Shown here in pieces: positions 1 through 8,128 of a DNA stretch of 37,476 nucleotides. Position numbers and translations under genes: made by a program. The notes beneath the pieces were generated by a model. It did no database searches. It was not told the origin of the DNA and was given only the letters and a program-made list of their open reading frames with translations. Within the stretch, counting starts at the first letter, position 1, and each line of letters opens with the position of its first letter. The stretch is from positions 1 through 37,476 of the forward strand of contig DVMP01000157.1 in the NCBI GenBank assembly GCA_018714925.1, read 5' to 3'. This DNA is from Candidatus Allocopromorpha excrementigallinarum (GTDB lineage: Bacteria; Bacillota; Clostridia; Peptostreptococcales; Anaerovoracaceae).

Positions 1-102
1 ATGCTTTTGGGTTCCGGGAATTGATTTACACATAAGTACCTCTTTTCTACTGCGGATAAACAGGTACTAAAGATGATAAAAGATATGGAGACGGAGTGTA
101 AG

Positions 103-136
103 ACTAAATTCAGCATAACTGTGGAATTTAGTTTTT
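103..136 (+). terminator. Rho-independent terminator of an upstream unit
   Basis: ACTAAATTC (103-111) pairs perfectly with GAATTTAGT (124-132) across a 12-nt loop, followed by a run of T. It should end a transcript coming from left of the window. No coding region of credible length was seen in bases 1-102. Confidence 0.75.
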
Positions 137-162
137 CATTCAAGCTTCATATCCATAAGGGG

Positions 163-200
163 ATTATACCATGGATTTCAACGCTTTCATATGGTATAAT
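163..200 (+). promoter_or_regulatory. Promoter with overlapping 10-bp inverted repeat, upstream of DUF134 gene
   Basis: TATAAT (195-200) is a consensus -10, with a weak TGGATT (172-177) as -35 at 17-bp spacing. ATTATACCAT (163-172) and ATGGTATAAT (191-200) are perfect inverted repeats 18 bp apart, so the right arm covers the -10 box. This layout suits a dimeric repressor, possibly the DUF134 protein itself. Regulator identity is inference. Confidence 0.5.
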
Positions 201-238
201 TACGACATAAGTCAGAAACCTCCGGGGAAAGGAAGAAA

Positions 239-598
239 ATGCCAAGACCTAAAAAATACAGAAAAATATGCGCCATGCCTGAAAGGTGCGGCTTCGGACC
301 TGTGGCCTCAGCGGCGGTACAGGAGCAGATGAACGAAAACACAGTGGAGATGACTCTCGATGAATATGAGACCATCAGACTTATAGATCTTCTTGATTAT
401 ACACAGGAGGAGTGCGCCGCTCAGATGGGAGTGGCCAGGACCACGGTTCAGTCGGTCTACAATGAGGCGAGAAAAAAGCTGGCCCTTGTGCTGACTGAGG
501 GAAGATACCTTTCAATAAGAGGGGGAAGCTATGTTATATGCCCTAAGGGAGAGGGATGTCCCGGCAGAAGCTGCTGCCGCCGTCAGAAGCAGGAGTAA
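239..598 (+). CDS. DUF134 family predicted DNA-binding protein
   Basis: A 119-residue protein starting MPRPKKYRKI, typical of the DUF134 family (small proteins with a sigma-70 region-4-like helix-turn-helix). The HTH is visible in the middle: YTQEECAAQMGVARTTVQ followed by a basic helix (roughly residues 54-80). An early Cys (CAMPERCGF) and a C-terminal Cys-rich tail (CPKGEGCPGRSCC) suggest metal binding. GGAAAGGAAG upstream serves as ribosome binding site. It is expressed alone and ends in a strong hairpin shared with the convergent htrA gene. Its regulon is unknown. The inverted repeat over its own promoter makes autoregulation plausible, but that is inference. Confidence 0.85.
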   Translation: MPRPKKYRKICAMPERCGFGPVASAAVQEQMNENTVEMTLDEYETIRLIDLLDYTQEECAAQMGVARTTVQSVYNEARKKLALVLTEGRYLSIRGGSYVICPKGEGCPGRSCCRRQKQE

Positions 599-612
599 GG
601 CAGGGGAAGGAT

Positions 613-656
613 AAAGAGCCGCGGCTTTGAAATGCTTTTCAAAGCCGCGGCTCTTT
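613..656. terminator. Bidirectional terminator between convergent genes
   Basis: A 19-bp perfect stem (613-631 with 638-656; core GCCGCGGC) and a 6-nt loop. Its outer arms are AAA and TTT, so it can act in both directions. It lies between the DUF134 gene and the 3' end of the HtrA gene. Confidence 0.85.
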
Positions 657-685
657 GTTATCTATATTAATACCCCTTTTCAGAC

Positions 686-2233
686 TCAGCTTCGGGAGTC
701 AGAGGCAGTCTTTTCTTCCAGGGTCAGGTTTATGTCCATGGCGCTGCCATCCCGCAGAACTGTGAATTTTAAAGTGTCCCCCACCTCGTGGGCGGTAACT
801 ATTGAGGAGAGATCCTCAAAGGAGGTTATCTCAGTACCGTCTACGGAATAGACCATATCCCCCTGCCGGAAGCCGGCTCTTTTGGCGTTGGCGCCGTCAA
901 CGGAATATATATATACCGAGGTGCCCTGAGAGCCTGAGAAAAGCTGAGAGCCTCCGCTGCCGCTGCCCTCCACGTAGGACATGCCCGTTGAAGGCTGGCC
1001 GCTTACATAGCCGTTTTCCATAAGCTGCTGAGCCACTTCGGCAGCAGTGTTAACAGGAATGGCAAAGCCCAATCCCTCTACATCGGAGCCTGAGGATTTA
1101 GCTACGACGATACCGATAAGCTGGCCGTCTCCGTTAAAGAGACCTCCTCCGGAGTTGCCCGGATTTATAGAGGTATCGGTCTGAAGCAGGTTCATGGTCT
1201 GACCGTCTATGGCAAGCTCTCTGTCAAGGGCGCTTATTATTCCCGCTGTTACCGTTCCTCCCAGCTCTCCCAGAGGATTGCCTATGGCCACGGCCAGGTC
1301 TCCCACCGCGAGCTGATCGCTGTTACCGTAGGTGACAGGAGTAAGACCGCTGGCGTTTATCTTGAGGACAGCTATATCATTCATGGAGTCTGTACCTATA
1401 ACCTGAGCGTCGTATTCCTTTCCGTCAGAGGTGGTCACCTTTATGCTGGAGGCTCCCGATATAACGTGGTTATTGGTAATAATATATCCGTCCTCTGTAA
1501 TTATTACGCCGCTTCCGGCTCCCTCGGTGACGTACTGCTGCATCCATGAGTCGGAGGCCACGCTTTCGGTGGTTATTTCCACGACGCTTGGCTTGGCGGC
1601 TTCGGTGATTTCCTCTACGGTCATATTGCTTCCCGTGGCGTCCTCAAGGGTATAGCCTGTGGTTTTGACGCTTCCCTCCTTTGAGGAGCCGGAGTCTCCG
1701 TCAAAGAGGTAACTGCCCAGAGCGGCCCCTCCAATGCCGAATACTCCCGATACTACCATACAGAGCGCAATAATAAGAGCCAGTCCCTTTCTAGTGAGAT
1801 TCACAGGCTTTGAAGGCGCCTTGGCTTTATTGCGGCGTCCGCTCCTCCAGCCTTTTTTCAGCCCCGATTCGCTGTCCCATGAGGCCGGACCGGGATTTTC
1901 CTCTCTGTAGGCGCCCGTGCCGTAAGAATCGGCTCCATAGGCTCCGCTGTCAGAGGAGCCCGTCTCAGAGGCGCTCGCGCCGGAGACAGGCTCAGAATAT
2001 GACTGTCCTTCTCCGGAATATCTGTAGCCGCTGTTTTCGGGAAAACCGCGGCCGCTTTCATTTTCCGCAAAGGCTTCTCCGGAATTTCTGAAGGCCCCGT
2101 CAGTCTGTCCGGCTGTCTCCGCCGACGCGGAGGAAGACACGCTTTCCGGATTATTGGAAGGGGTCTCAGGTGAATCCCTCATAACAAAATTCGGCTGGTA
2201 ATCCGAGTTCTGTCTTCTGTTGTTATCATCCAT
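686..2233 (-). CDS. htrA: Membrane-anchored HtrA/DegP-family serine protease with PDZ domain
   Basis: This 515-residue protein matches Firmicutes HtrA/HtrB surface proteases, which degrade or refold misfolded exported proteins. Residues 1-125 are hydrophilic and low complexity (Ser, Gly, Glu), followed by a basic stretch and one membrane helix (about 150-177), so the N-terminus is cytoplasmic and the protease lies outside. The trypsin-like domain carries the full triad: H256 in TNNHVI, D286 in NDIAVLKI and S361 in GNSGGGL. A single PDZ domain fills about 415-505, including GFRQGDMVYSVDG. The cytoplasmic tail is longer than in many homologues. It is divergent from hslO, so two stress-related proteostasis genes share one 278-bp intergenic region. 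The symbol covers the family and does not specify the paralogue. Confidence 0.95.
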   Translation of the reverse strand: MDDNNRRQNSDYQPNFVMRDSPETPSNNPESVSSSASAETAGQTDGAFRNSGEAFAENESGRGFPENSGYRYSGEGQSYSEPVSGASASETGSSDSGAYGADSYGTGAYREENPGPASWDSESGLKKGWRSGRRNKAKAPSKPVNLTRKGLALIIALCMVVSGVFGIGGAALGSYLFDGDSGSSKEGSVKTTGYTLEDATGSNMTVEEITEAAKPSVVEITTESVASDSWMQQYVTEGAGSGVIITEDGYIITNNHVISGASSIKVTTSDGKEYDAQVIGTDSMNDIAVLKINASGLTPVTYGNSDQLAVGDLAVAIGNPLGELGGTVTAGIISALDRELAIDGQTMNLLQTDTSINPGNSGGGLFNGDGQLIGIVVAKSSGSDVEGLGFAIPVNTAAEVAQQLMENGYVSGQPSTGMSYVEGSGSGGSQLFSGSQGTSVYIYSVDGANAKRAGFRQGDMVYSVDGTEITSFEDLSSIVTAHEVGDTLKFTVLRDGSAMDINLTLEEKTASDSRS

Positions 2234-2336
2234 ACTTCATCCCCCATTTCATATTAATTGGTAATTATTAAGCATGATACTATGCTGCTTTAAAGACAGG
2301 ATCTCCTTAAAGAGACCCGAAGGGCTGTACAAACTC

Positions 2337-2365
2337 ATTATATCACCCTGTCTGAGTAAAATATA
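2337..2365 (-). promoter_or_regulatory. Putative htrA promoter (minus strand)
   Basis: On the minus strand TATAAT (plus 2337-2342) is preceded at 17 bp by a poor -35, TATATT (plus 2360-2365). An AGACAGG/CCTGTCT inverted repeat (2294-2300, 2347-2353) brackets the start region. Only the -10 is convincing. Confidence 0.4.
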
Positions 2366-2419
2366 CAAATTCAATATGACATTTAAGTGTTGAAAATATG
2401 TGAATATCTGCAGAAAAGG

Positions 2420-2449
2420 TTAAACATTTCCTTCATAATATGATAAAAT
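2420..2449 (+). promoter_or_regulatory. Putative hslO promoter
   Basis: TTAAAC (2420-2425) and TAAAAT (2444-2449) are separated by 18 bp, about 60 bp ahead of the hslO start. Both boxes are moderate matches to the vegetative consensus. Confidence 0.4.
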
Positions 2450-2511
2450 GTCTTGGATAAAGGCCTGCGTAAAACAGGCAAAGGCCAAAGGTGAAGAAAA
2501 GAGGCGGTAAA

Positions 2512-3432
2512 ATGAGCAACACGCTGATAGCGCTGGATAAAAGCGGATCCTACAGAGTATATATCGGTATAACGACGAATATGGTTCAGCAGGCCGCTGA
2601 TATACATAAAACCACTCCCCTGGCTTCAGCTGGTCTGGGAAGGGTTCTGACGGCCGCGGGTCTCATGGGTCTGATGCTCAAGGATAACGGGGACAGACTG
2701 ACTGTCAGGTTCAGAGGAGATGGCCCTGCGGGACAGATTCTGGCGGCGGCCAACGGGGCGGGAGACGTAAAGGGATATATAGCGAATCCTTATGTGGACC
2801 TTCCTCTCACCGCGGAGAAAAAGCTGGACGTAGGCGGCTCTTTGGGAAAAGGAGAGCTTACGGTCATAAAGGACATAGGTATGAAGGAGCCTTACGTGGG
2901 AACAACAGCCCTTGTAAGCGGAGAAATAGCCGAGGATCTGGCGGCGTATTTTTTCATATCCGAGCAGCAGAATTCCTCTGTGGCTCTGGGAGTAAGAATA
3001 GAAAGGGATCTTTCCATAGGTGCCGCGGGAGGAATGATAATACAGACCATGCCGGGAGCTGAGGAAGAGGCTGTAGACAGACTTGAGGAGCTTACAGGCT
3101 CCATGGACCCTCTGACATCGTCTGTAAAGGAAATACAGGACTCCATGGAAAATGCCGTAGACAGAGAAAGGACGGAGGCGCTGCTTTACCGGGTATTTAA
3201 AGGTATGCCTGAGAAATACAAGCCGGAAATCCTTCAGGAGAGAGATATAAGCTGGAAATGCGACTGCAGCAGAGAGAGGATGGAGCGAGCTCTGGCGGCA
3301 ATAGGAAGAAAGGATCTGACGGAAATAATAGAGGAGGACGGAAAGGCTGAGCTTCAGTGCCATTTCTGTCTCAAAAAATACAGCTTTAACAGGGAGGAGC
3401 TTCTCAGTATACTGGAACGGGCGAGACCCTGA
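2512..3432 (+). CDS. hslO: Hsp33 redox-regulated chaperonin
   Basis: Hsp33 is a cytoplasmic holdase switched on by oxidation of a zinc-bound cysteine cluster. The 306-residue protein has the usual N-terminal fold and the C-terminal switch: C250-x-C252 (CDC) and C283-x-x-C286 (CHFC), the CxC-X30-CxxC arrangement of the family. A GTG at 2491 also opens this frame, but ATG 2512 is chosen. It follows an AGAGGCGG ribosome binding site, and MSNTLIALD is the expected family N-terminus. It is the first gene of a rightward run reaching the AEC transporter and lies back to back with htrA. Confidence 0.96.
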   Translation: MSNTLIALDKSGSYRVYIGITTNMVQQAADIHKTTPLASAGLGRVLTAAGLMGLMLKDNGDRLTVRFRGDGPAGQILAAANGAGDVKGYIANPYVDLPLTAEKKLDVGGSLGKGELTVIKDIGMKEPYVGTTALVSGEIAEDLAAYFFISEQQNSSVALGVRIERDLSIGAAGGMIIQTMPGAEEEAVDRLEELTGSMDPLTSSVKEIQDSMENAVDRERTEALLYRVFKGMPEKYKPEILQERDISWKCDCSRERMERALAAIGRKDLTEIIEEDGKAELQCHFCLKKYSFNREELLSILERARP

Positions 3433-3511
3433 GACCCCGGCTGAAAGCGGAGCCCGGCAAAGGGGCGGGAAGCCGCTCTGTATAAAATAATGATTTAGAG
3501 AGGGTGACAAT

Positions 3512-3943
3512 ATGTATATGAAGGATATAATGGTAAAGATAAAAGGCCTCCAGGTAAGTCCCGAAGGGGGAGAAGAGGCTATGGAGTTTGTTACGGAGGC
3601 CAAGCTGTACAAAAGAGGGGACTCCCTTTATCTTGTGTATGAGGAAAGCGAGCTCTCGGGAGTGCCGGGCTGCAGAACACGTCTGCGGCTCAGGGACAAC
3701 GAGGTTCAGATGAAGCGGTTCGGAAAGGGCTCGGGATCGGGAAACGAGATTCTCTTTGAAAAGGGAAAGCGGTACACGGGATTTTACAATACGCCCTTCG
3801 GCGCCATTGAGCTGGAGGTTCTCACCAACGATATAGAGAACACTCTTTCAGAGGCGGGAGACGGACACATAGACATAGACTACAGCATAAGTCTCAAGGG
3901 TCTTCTTGAGGGAAGAAACAGAATAAACATAACGCTTATGTAA
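3512..3943 (+). CDS. DUF1934 (YwiB-like) beta-barrel protein
   Basis: 143 residues, the normal size of DUF1934 proteins, small soluble proteins with a calycin-like beta-barrel and no established function. Family-like segments include GETP-type turns replaced here by GKRYTGFYNTPFGAIELEVLT (about 92-112) and the terminal strand of alternating hydrophobic residues ending in GRNRINITL. AGAGGGTGA provides the ribosome binding site at ATG 3512; an ATG two codons later is also possible. The 79-nt gap from hslO holds a GC-rich imperfect hairpin but no clear terminator, so cotranscription with hslO is possible. Confidence 0.8.
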   Translation: MYMKDIMVKIKGLQVSPEGGEEAMEFVTEAKLYKRGDSLYLVYEESELSGVPGCRTRLRLRDNEVQMKRFGKGSGSGNEILFEKGKRYTGFYNTPFGAIELEVLTNDIENTLSEAGDGHIDIDYSISLKGLLEGRNRINITLM

Positions 3944-3962
3944 GAGAGGGGGAAGATGCCGG

Positions 3963-4055
3963 ATGATGAGCAGAAAGACCATACTGGTAATTTCCATAGC
4001 GATAATAGTCACAATGGTGGTGACTACCGTGGCGGCGGCCATAATTTATATTTAG
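3963..4055 (+). CDS. Small single-pass membrane peptide (30 aa)
   Basis: A 30-codon frame begins MMSRKTILVIS and runs almost entirely as one hydrophobic helix (about residues 6-30) ending in AAAIIYI and TAG. A GAGAGGGGGA ribosome binding site lies about 10 nt before ATG 3963. The overlapping ATG at 3956, in another frame, is too close to that site and yields a hydrophilic product. The Ser-Arg-Lys start followed by a pure membrane helix resembles many small regulatory membrane peptides of Firmicutes, but no family is recognised. It sits between DUF1934 and DUF1846 in the same direction. Expression is not proven by sequence alone. Confidence 0.5.
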   Translation: MMSRKTILVISIAIIVTMVVTTVAAAIIYI

Positions 4056-4103
4056 ACAAAAGCCCTTTTCCGGGAAGAAGTTTCAGAAGTGTTGGAGGTG
4101 GAC

Positions 4104-5621
4104 ATGTCAGCAATAGGTTTCAGTGCGGAAAAATACATCGAAGAGCAGTCAAAGTACATTCTTGAGCGAATAAGGTGCGGGGACAGCGAGAGGCTTTATC
4201 TGGAATTCGGGGGAAAGCTGGTTCAGGACAAGCACGCCATGCGCGTTCTTCCGGGCTTTGACGAAAACGCCAAAATAAAGCTCCTTCAGAGGATGCGGGA
4301 TGAGGCGGAGATAATAATATGTATATATTCCGGAGACATAATGACAAACAAGACGCGGCAGGATTTCGGCATAACATATGATCTGGAGGTGCTGAGGCTC
4401 ATAGACATGTTCAGAAGGTACGAGCTGGAAATCAACAGCGTTGTTGTTACGAGATACGAGGAAAACGCTCCCGCTGTTGACAACTTCATAAACAAGCTGG
4501 AAAGAAGGGGCATAAGAACATACAGGCACAGGTATACCAAGGGCTATCCTACCGATGTGGACACCATAGTAAGCGACGAAGGCTACGGAGCCAATCCCTA
4601 CATAGAGGTTACAAAGCCTCTGGCGGTGGTTACGGGACCGGGAGGAGGCAGCGGCAAGCTGGCCACATGTCTTTCGCAGCTTTATCATGAATACAGAAGG
4701 GGAAGAAGGGTAAGATACGCCAAATTCGAGACCTTTCCCATATGGAACATACCTCTCAAGCATCCTGTCAACGTGGCCTACGAGGCGGCTACGGCAGACC
4801 TTAAGGATGTGAACATGATAGATTCCTTCCATCTTGAGGCCTACGGAAAAACAGCGGTAAACTACAACAGGGACCTGGAGGTGTTTCCCGTGGTTAAAAG
4901 AATAATAGAAAAGATCACGGGAGAGGAGTCGGAGTACAAGTCGCCGACTGATATGGGCGTCAACAGAGCGGGCTTCAGCATAATCGACGACCAGGTGGTC
5001 AGAGAGGCAGCCTGCCAGGAAATTATAAGGCGGTACATAATAGCTCAGTGCGATTACAAAAAAGGCAGAATAGAGGAGGACGTTCTGGAGAGAGCCAAGC
5101 TGCTCATGGACGATATGGAGCTTTCCGTGGAGGACAGGAAGGTGGTGCTCCCTGCCAGAGAATACGCCGAATACAAGAGAGAGTGCGACGAAAGATACGC
5201 CAACGTGGTGGTAATGGCCATGGAAATGGAGGACGGAACCATTATAACTGGAAGAAGCTCCAGAAGAATGGTGGCGGCCGCGGCGGCCATATTAAACTCC
5301 ATAAAGTATCTCAGCGGCATGGCTGACGGAATACATCTCATATCCCCGAACATACTCAGAAGCATACAGGAGCTTAAGACGGAGGTTCTCATGTCGGAAA
5401 AATCCAGCCTAAACTGCGAGGAGATTCTCACGGCCCTGACCATTTCAGCGGCAACGAATCCATCTGCGGAGGCTGCTCTGGGCAAGCTCACCTGTCTGAG
5501 AGGCTGCAGGGCCCACTGTACGGCTATTCTTTCAGACAGAGACGAAAAAACCCTTAAATCTCTGGGGATCGACGTTACAAGCGATCCCGAGTATATAACC
5601 AACAATCTGTACTACAGCTGA
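4104..5621 (+). CDS. DUF1846 / UPF0371 family protein
   Basis: A 505-residue protein of the UPF0371 family, conserved in Firmicutes and without established function. Its opening, [19 protein letters not shown], is the family hallmark. A P-loop-like [19 protein letters not shown] follows near residue 180, and a second block [13 protein letters not shown]-like ([13 protein letters not shown]) comes late. In-frame GTG and TTG codons occur at 4089-4094, but ATG 4104 is preceded by GGAGGTGG at good spacing and gives the family N-terminus. It lies 48 nt after the small membrane peptide and 36 nt before the AEC transporter. Nucleotide binding is suggested by the glycine-rich loop but is unproven. 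Confidence 0.88.
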   Translation: MSAIGFSAEKYIEEQSKYILERIRCGDSERLYLEFGGKLVQDKHAMRVLPGFDENAKIKLLQRMRDEAEIIICIYSGDIMTNKTRQDFGITYDLEVLRLIDMFRRYELEINSVVVTRYEENAPAVDNFINKLERRGIRTYRHRYTKGYPTDVDTIVSDEGYGANPYIEVTKPLAVVTGPGGGSGKLATCLSQLYHEYRRGRRVRYAKFETFPIWNIPLKHPVNVAYEAATADLKDVNMIDSFHLEAYGKTAVNYNRDLEVFPVVKRIIEKITGEESEYKSPTDMGVNRAGFSIIDDQVVREAACQEIIRRYIIAQCDYKKGRIEEDVLERAKLLMDDMELSVEDRKVVLPAREYAEYKRECDERYANVVVMAMEMEDGTIITGRSSRRMVAAAAAILNSIKYLSGMADGIHLISPNILRSIQELKTEVLMSEKSSLNCEEILTALTISAATNPSAEAALGKLTCLRGCRAHCTAILSDRDEKTLKSLGIDVTSDPEYITNNLYYS

Positions 5622-5657
5622 TCCGCGGCGAGGGGCGGCTGAAGAGAAGGGAGAGCT

Positions 5658-6602
5658 ATGTACGGACAGTATTTTGTTCTTTTCGCCATTATGTTTACAG
5701 GATGGTTTCTCAGGAGAATAAACTTTATAGACGATAAGATGGATCACAGTATGAACAAGCTTATCGTCTATTTTGCCTATCCCTGCCTTATAGTCCACAA
5801 TATAGGAAATCTCCAGATGACCAGCAGAATAATAGTGGATTTTCTGACGGCCTTCGGCGCCAGCCTGGCCCTTTTCTACATATACGCCCTTTTCTGCTAT
5901 TTCTACGTTAAGGTGAGAAAATTCCCTGCGGAGGAGGCCGGTGTGGCGGAATTTTCCATGGCCTCTCCCAACAACGGCTTTATGGGATTTCCCGTGGCCA
6001 TGATATTCTTCGGCGAGACAGGTCTCCTGCTTATGCTGGCCCACAACGCGGCCATGAATTTCTATATATTCACATACGGGACAAGAGCCCTGAGGAGAAA
6101 TTCGGCCGACAAAAGGCGGGCTGCTTCCGGAGGCGTCTTTAAGGCGGCTCTCAGGCTTCTGGTAAATCCCAACATCCTGGCCCTTATAATCGGATTTATA
6201 GCCAGCCTTCTGGGAGGAATCATTCCGGAGGTTGTAGACGAGTACCTTATGTACATAGGAAATATTTCCACGCCTATGGCCATGATATTCATAGGCTCAA
6301 CTCTGGCCGGCTACAGGTTCGGCGATATAATAAAGAGCAGAATCGCCATAGAATCCAGTATCGTCAAGCTGTTTATCCTTCCGCTCCTTACGATTCTCAT
6401 TATTTATTTCGTTCCTCTGGCGGGAATAACCAAGTCCATTCTGGTACTGGGAATAAGCTTTCCTACGGCGGCAACGGTTTCCATGCTGGCGGAGCAGGAG
6501 GGCCAGGGAGCCGGAACAGCCAGCAGGATACTTTTTCTCAGCACCGTCATTTCCATAGGAACCATTCCTTTAATAATAAACGTAATAAATATGCTCTTTT
6601 AA
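5658..6602 (+). CDS. AEC family (auxin efflux carrier-type) transporter
   Basis: 314 residues, mostly hydrophobic, with about ten membrane helices in the two-halves arrangement of the Mem_trans/AEC family (bacterial relatives export or take up small organic acids such as malate or malonate). Family features seen are the early FLRRINFIDD and LNKLIVYFAYPCLIV region, ASPNNGFMGFPVA in the middle, and the conserved proline-containing helices near LGISFPTAATVSMLAEQ at the end. AGAGAAGGGAGAG precedes ATG 5658. The substrate cannot be read from sequence. The gene ends 8 nt from the convergent XRE gene and no terminator is visible between them. Confidence 0.88.
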   Translation: MYGQYFVLFAIMFTGWFLRRINFIDDKMDHSMNKLIVYFAYPCLIVHNIGNLQMTSRIIVDFLTAFGASLALFYIYALFCYFYVKVRKFPAEEAGVAEFSMASPNNGFMGFPVAMIFFGETGLLLMLAHNAAMNFYIFTYGTRALRRNSADKRRAASGGVFKAALRLLVNPNILALIIGFIASLLGGIIPEVVDEYLMYIGNISTPMAMIFIGSTLAGYRFGDIIKSRIAIESSIVKLFILPLLTILIIYFVPLAGITKSILVLGISFPTAATVSMLAEQEGQGAGTASRILFLSTVISIGTIPLIINVINMLF

Positions 6603-6610
6603 TGGGCCTT

Positions 6611-7006
6611 CTATTTTTTACCCTCCCTGTTTAAATACTCGGAAAAGAAAATTTCCTCCCTTTCCAGAAGCGTGTCTATTCTTTCCATGACAAGGTTCTT
6701 GGAAGCTGTGGAAAGGCTCTGGTAATCGTTGAGAATATCGGCGAGAGCCGTATTTTCCCTGTCAAAATATATGCGGTTGAGGATGCCCCGCGAAAGGTCG
6801 CGGTTTACCAGATCCTCGAAGTTTATTCCGTAAAGGGCGGAAAGAGCGTCTATGGTCTGAAGGTCTGGAACCTTTGCTCCCGTCTCATATGTGGAATAGG
6901 TGGATCTCGCCAGATGAATGGTGCTGGCCATTTCGTCCTGACTTATGCTTTTCAGGCTTCGGAGAAGCTTTATGTTGCTGCTCAGTGTCTTAAGTTTTGA
7001 TTTCAT
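6611..7006 (-). CDS. XRE-family HTH regulator (paralogue 1)
   Basis: 131 residues with an N-terminal helix-turn-helix of the Cro/C1 type (about 8-65: SQDEMASTIHLARSTYSTYETGAKVPDLQTIDALSALYGINFEDLV) and a C-terminal helical domain ending ERIDTLLEREE. AAGGAGCG precedes its ATG. It is a clear paralogue of the next gene: same length, same SxYSxxExGAK-PD core, same (E/R)RIDxLLxREE end. The two are tandem and leftward, 47 nt apart. The C-terminal half may be a dimerisation or ligand domain; no family name is recognised. Confidence 0.88.
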   Translation of the reverse strand: MKSKLKTLSSNIKLLRSLKSISQDEMASTIHLARSTYSTYETGAKVPDLQTIDALSALYGINFEDLVNRDLSRGILNRIYFDRENTALADILNDYQSLSTASKNLVMERIDTLLEREEIFFSEYLNREGKK

Positions 7007-7053
7007 TTATAACGCTCCTTATATAACATATTCTCTGCGCGGTAAAATACGGA

Positions 7054-7443
7054 TTATTCCTCGTAATCCCATGGGAAATAGTTAAAACTTCTTTCCTCCC
7101 GGAGAAGAGCATCAATTCTGTCGCGTATCTGCAGCCTGGCTCCGTAGGAAAGCTTCATGTAGCCGTCGAGAAAGCTGAAGGAATCCAGAGATCTTCTGTC
7201 CGCCCTTAAAAGAGAAAGGAGATGCTCGGATATATCAAAGGCCAGAAGATAATCCAGGTTCACTCCGTAAAACTCGGATAAGGTGTAGACTGTTATAAAG
7301 TCAGGTATCTTGGCTCCGTTCTCAAGGGCGGAGTAGCAGGACCTCGACATGTTCAGAAGATCGGCTACCCTTTCCTGACTGAGACCGCGGATGTTCCTTA
7401 AAAGCCTCAGATTCCTGGCGATAAGCTTGTGAGCCTTGTACAT
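7054..7443 (-). CDS. XRE-family HTH regulator (paralogue 2)
   Basis: Annotated as 129 residues from the ATG at 7443 (MYKAHKLIAR), because GGAGGAAGG lies 6 nt upstream on the minus strand and the length then matches its 131-residue neighbour. Longer in-frame starts exist at about 7476 and 7554 but have weaker ribosome binding sites and add an unrelated basic stretch. The HTH is SQERVADLLNMSRSCYSALENGAKIPD; the C-terminal helical domain ends RDRIDALLREE. It heads the leftward two-gene unit and is divergent from the XRE/sigma operon. The 311-bp divergent space carries two inverted repeats, so it or a neighbour probably controls both directions. Confidence 0.88.
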   Translation of the reverse strand: MYKAHKLIARNLRLLRNIRGLSQERVADLLNMSRSCYSALENGAKIPDFITVYTLSEFYGVNLDYLLAFDISEHLLSLLRADRRSLDSFSFLDGYMKLSYGARLQIRDRIDALLREERSFNYFPWDYEE

Positions 7444-7554
7444 TTCCTTCCTCCGCCTGTTGTCTTCTATTCGCATTTCTTTCCCTGCCTTTCTTTTTTC
7501 GCCGGACTGTCGCCGCCGTTTATGACAATAATTATTTATTGAATATAGAATCAC

Positions 7555-7581
7555 GACTCAGCATTCTTTAGAAATAGAGTC
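7555..7581. repeat. Inverted repeat in XRE divergent region
   Basis: GACTC (7555-7559) faces GAGTC (7577-7581), with an inner TTC/GAA pair about the same centre (core TTCTTTAGAA). It lies close to the leftward gene's presumed promoter and may be an operator for one of the three XRE proteins. Short arms make this tentative. Confidence 0.35.
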
Positions 7582-7598
7582 ATAACCCTTCTAAAAAG

Positions 7599-7636
7599 TT
7601 TCACTATTTGTCGAAAAAGGTCGAATTTTGGTGAAA
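7599..7636. promoter_or_regulatory. Operator-like inverted repeat, half-site TTTCAC-N6-TCGA
   Basis: TTTCACTATTTGTCGA (7599-7614) is repeated in inverted orientation at 7621-7636, where the complement reads TTTCACCAAAATTCGA. Both arms keep TTTCAC, an A two bases on, and a terminal TCGA; the spacer is 6 bp. It lies 24 bp upstream of the TATAAT box of the rightward operon, at a position able to control both divergent units. A related half-element recurs at 10253-10268. Confidence 0.55.
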
Positions 7637-7659
7637 AAAACATTATTTCCCCTAAAAGT

Positions 7660-7665
7660 TATAAT
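7660..7665 (+). promoter_or_regulatory. -10 box of XRE/sigma operon
   Basis: TATAAT is a perfect -10, but the expected -35 position (7637-7642) reads AAAACA. The absence of a -35 next to the inverted repeat suggests that an activator is needed. That reading is inference. Confidence 0.4.
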
Positions 7666-7754
7666 AAAATCTTCCTACGGTTGCAAAAGCCTTTACGGGG
7701 CAGACATTAAACTATAAGAGGTTAGATAATGAACTTACAGAGGGAGGGAAGGCT

Positions 7755-8123
7755 ATGACCGTGAGACTGAAAGAGTTTGACAAGAAAGAAATGGGCGCGA
7801 GAATAAGGGCAAGAAGAGAAGCTCTGAAAATGTCCAGAGAAGACCTGGGAAAGCGAATCTCCGTTACAGGCAAATTTATCTCGGACATAGAATGCGGCGA
7901 CAAGGGCGTTTCCCTGAAAACCCTTTATAAGCTCAGGCAGGTTCTCGGTGTAAGCGCCGATTTTCTCATGGCGGGAGATCCTCCCGATATTTCCGATAAT
8001 GAAAAGAAAAAGCTTATAAGTGAAAATATTCTCGGATCTCTCAGCGTCTGCTCCACGGAACAGCTGGGATGCATGGAGCAGATAGCGAGACTGTATGTGG
8101 AAGGAATCGTTAACAAGGAATAA
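7755..8123 (+). CDS. XRE-family HTH regulator (third, sigma-linked)
   Basis: 122 residues. The N-terminal two thirds is a Cro/C1 HTH (about 13-70: RARREALKMSREDLGKRISVTGKFISDIECGDKGVSLKTLYKLRQVLGVSADFLM); the C-terminus is a short helical tail with two cysteines. It is not close to the two leftward paralogues outside the HTH. GAGGGAGGGAAGG is its ribosome binding site. Its stop is 5 nt from the GTG of the sigma factor, so the two are almost certainly one transcript. This suggests that the XRE protein controls sigma-factor dosage. Confidence 0.88.
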   Translation: MTVRLKEFDKKEMGARIRARREALKMSREDLGKRISVTGKFISDIECGDKGVSLKTLYKLRQVLGVSADFLMAGDPPDISDNEKKKLISENILGSLSVCSTEQLGCMEQIARLYVEGIVNKE

Positions 8124-8128
8124 AGGAA

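Noticed and set aside
3956-4165. 69-residue hydrophilic frame overlapping DUF1846
   Set aside because: Its ATG is only about 3 nt from the ribosome binding site, and the composition (His/Gly/Arg-rich) looks like an out-of-frame shadow.
4149-4832. Long antisense frame inside DUF1846
   Set aside because: Antisense shadows are common over these ATA- and AGA-rich genes; no ribosome binding site or family resemblance.
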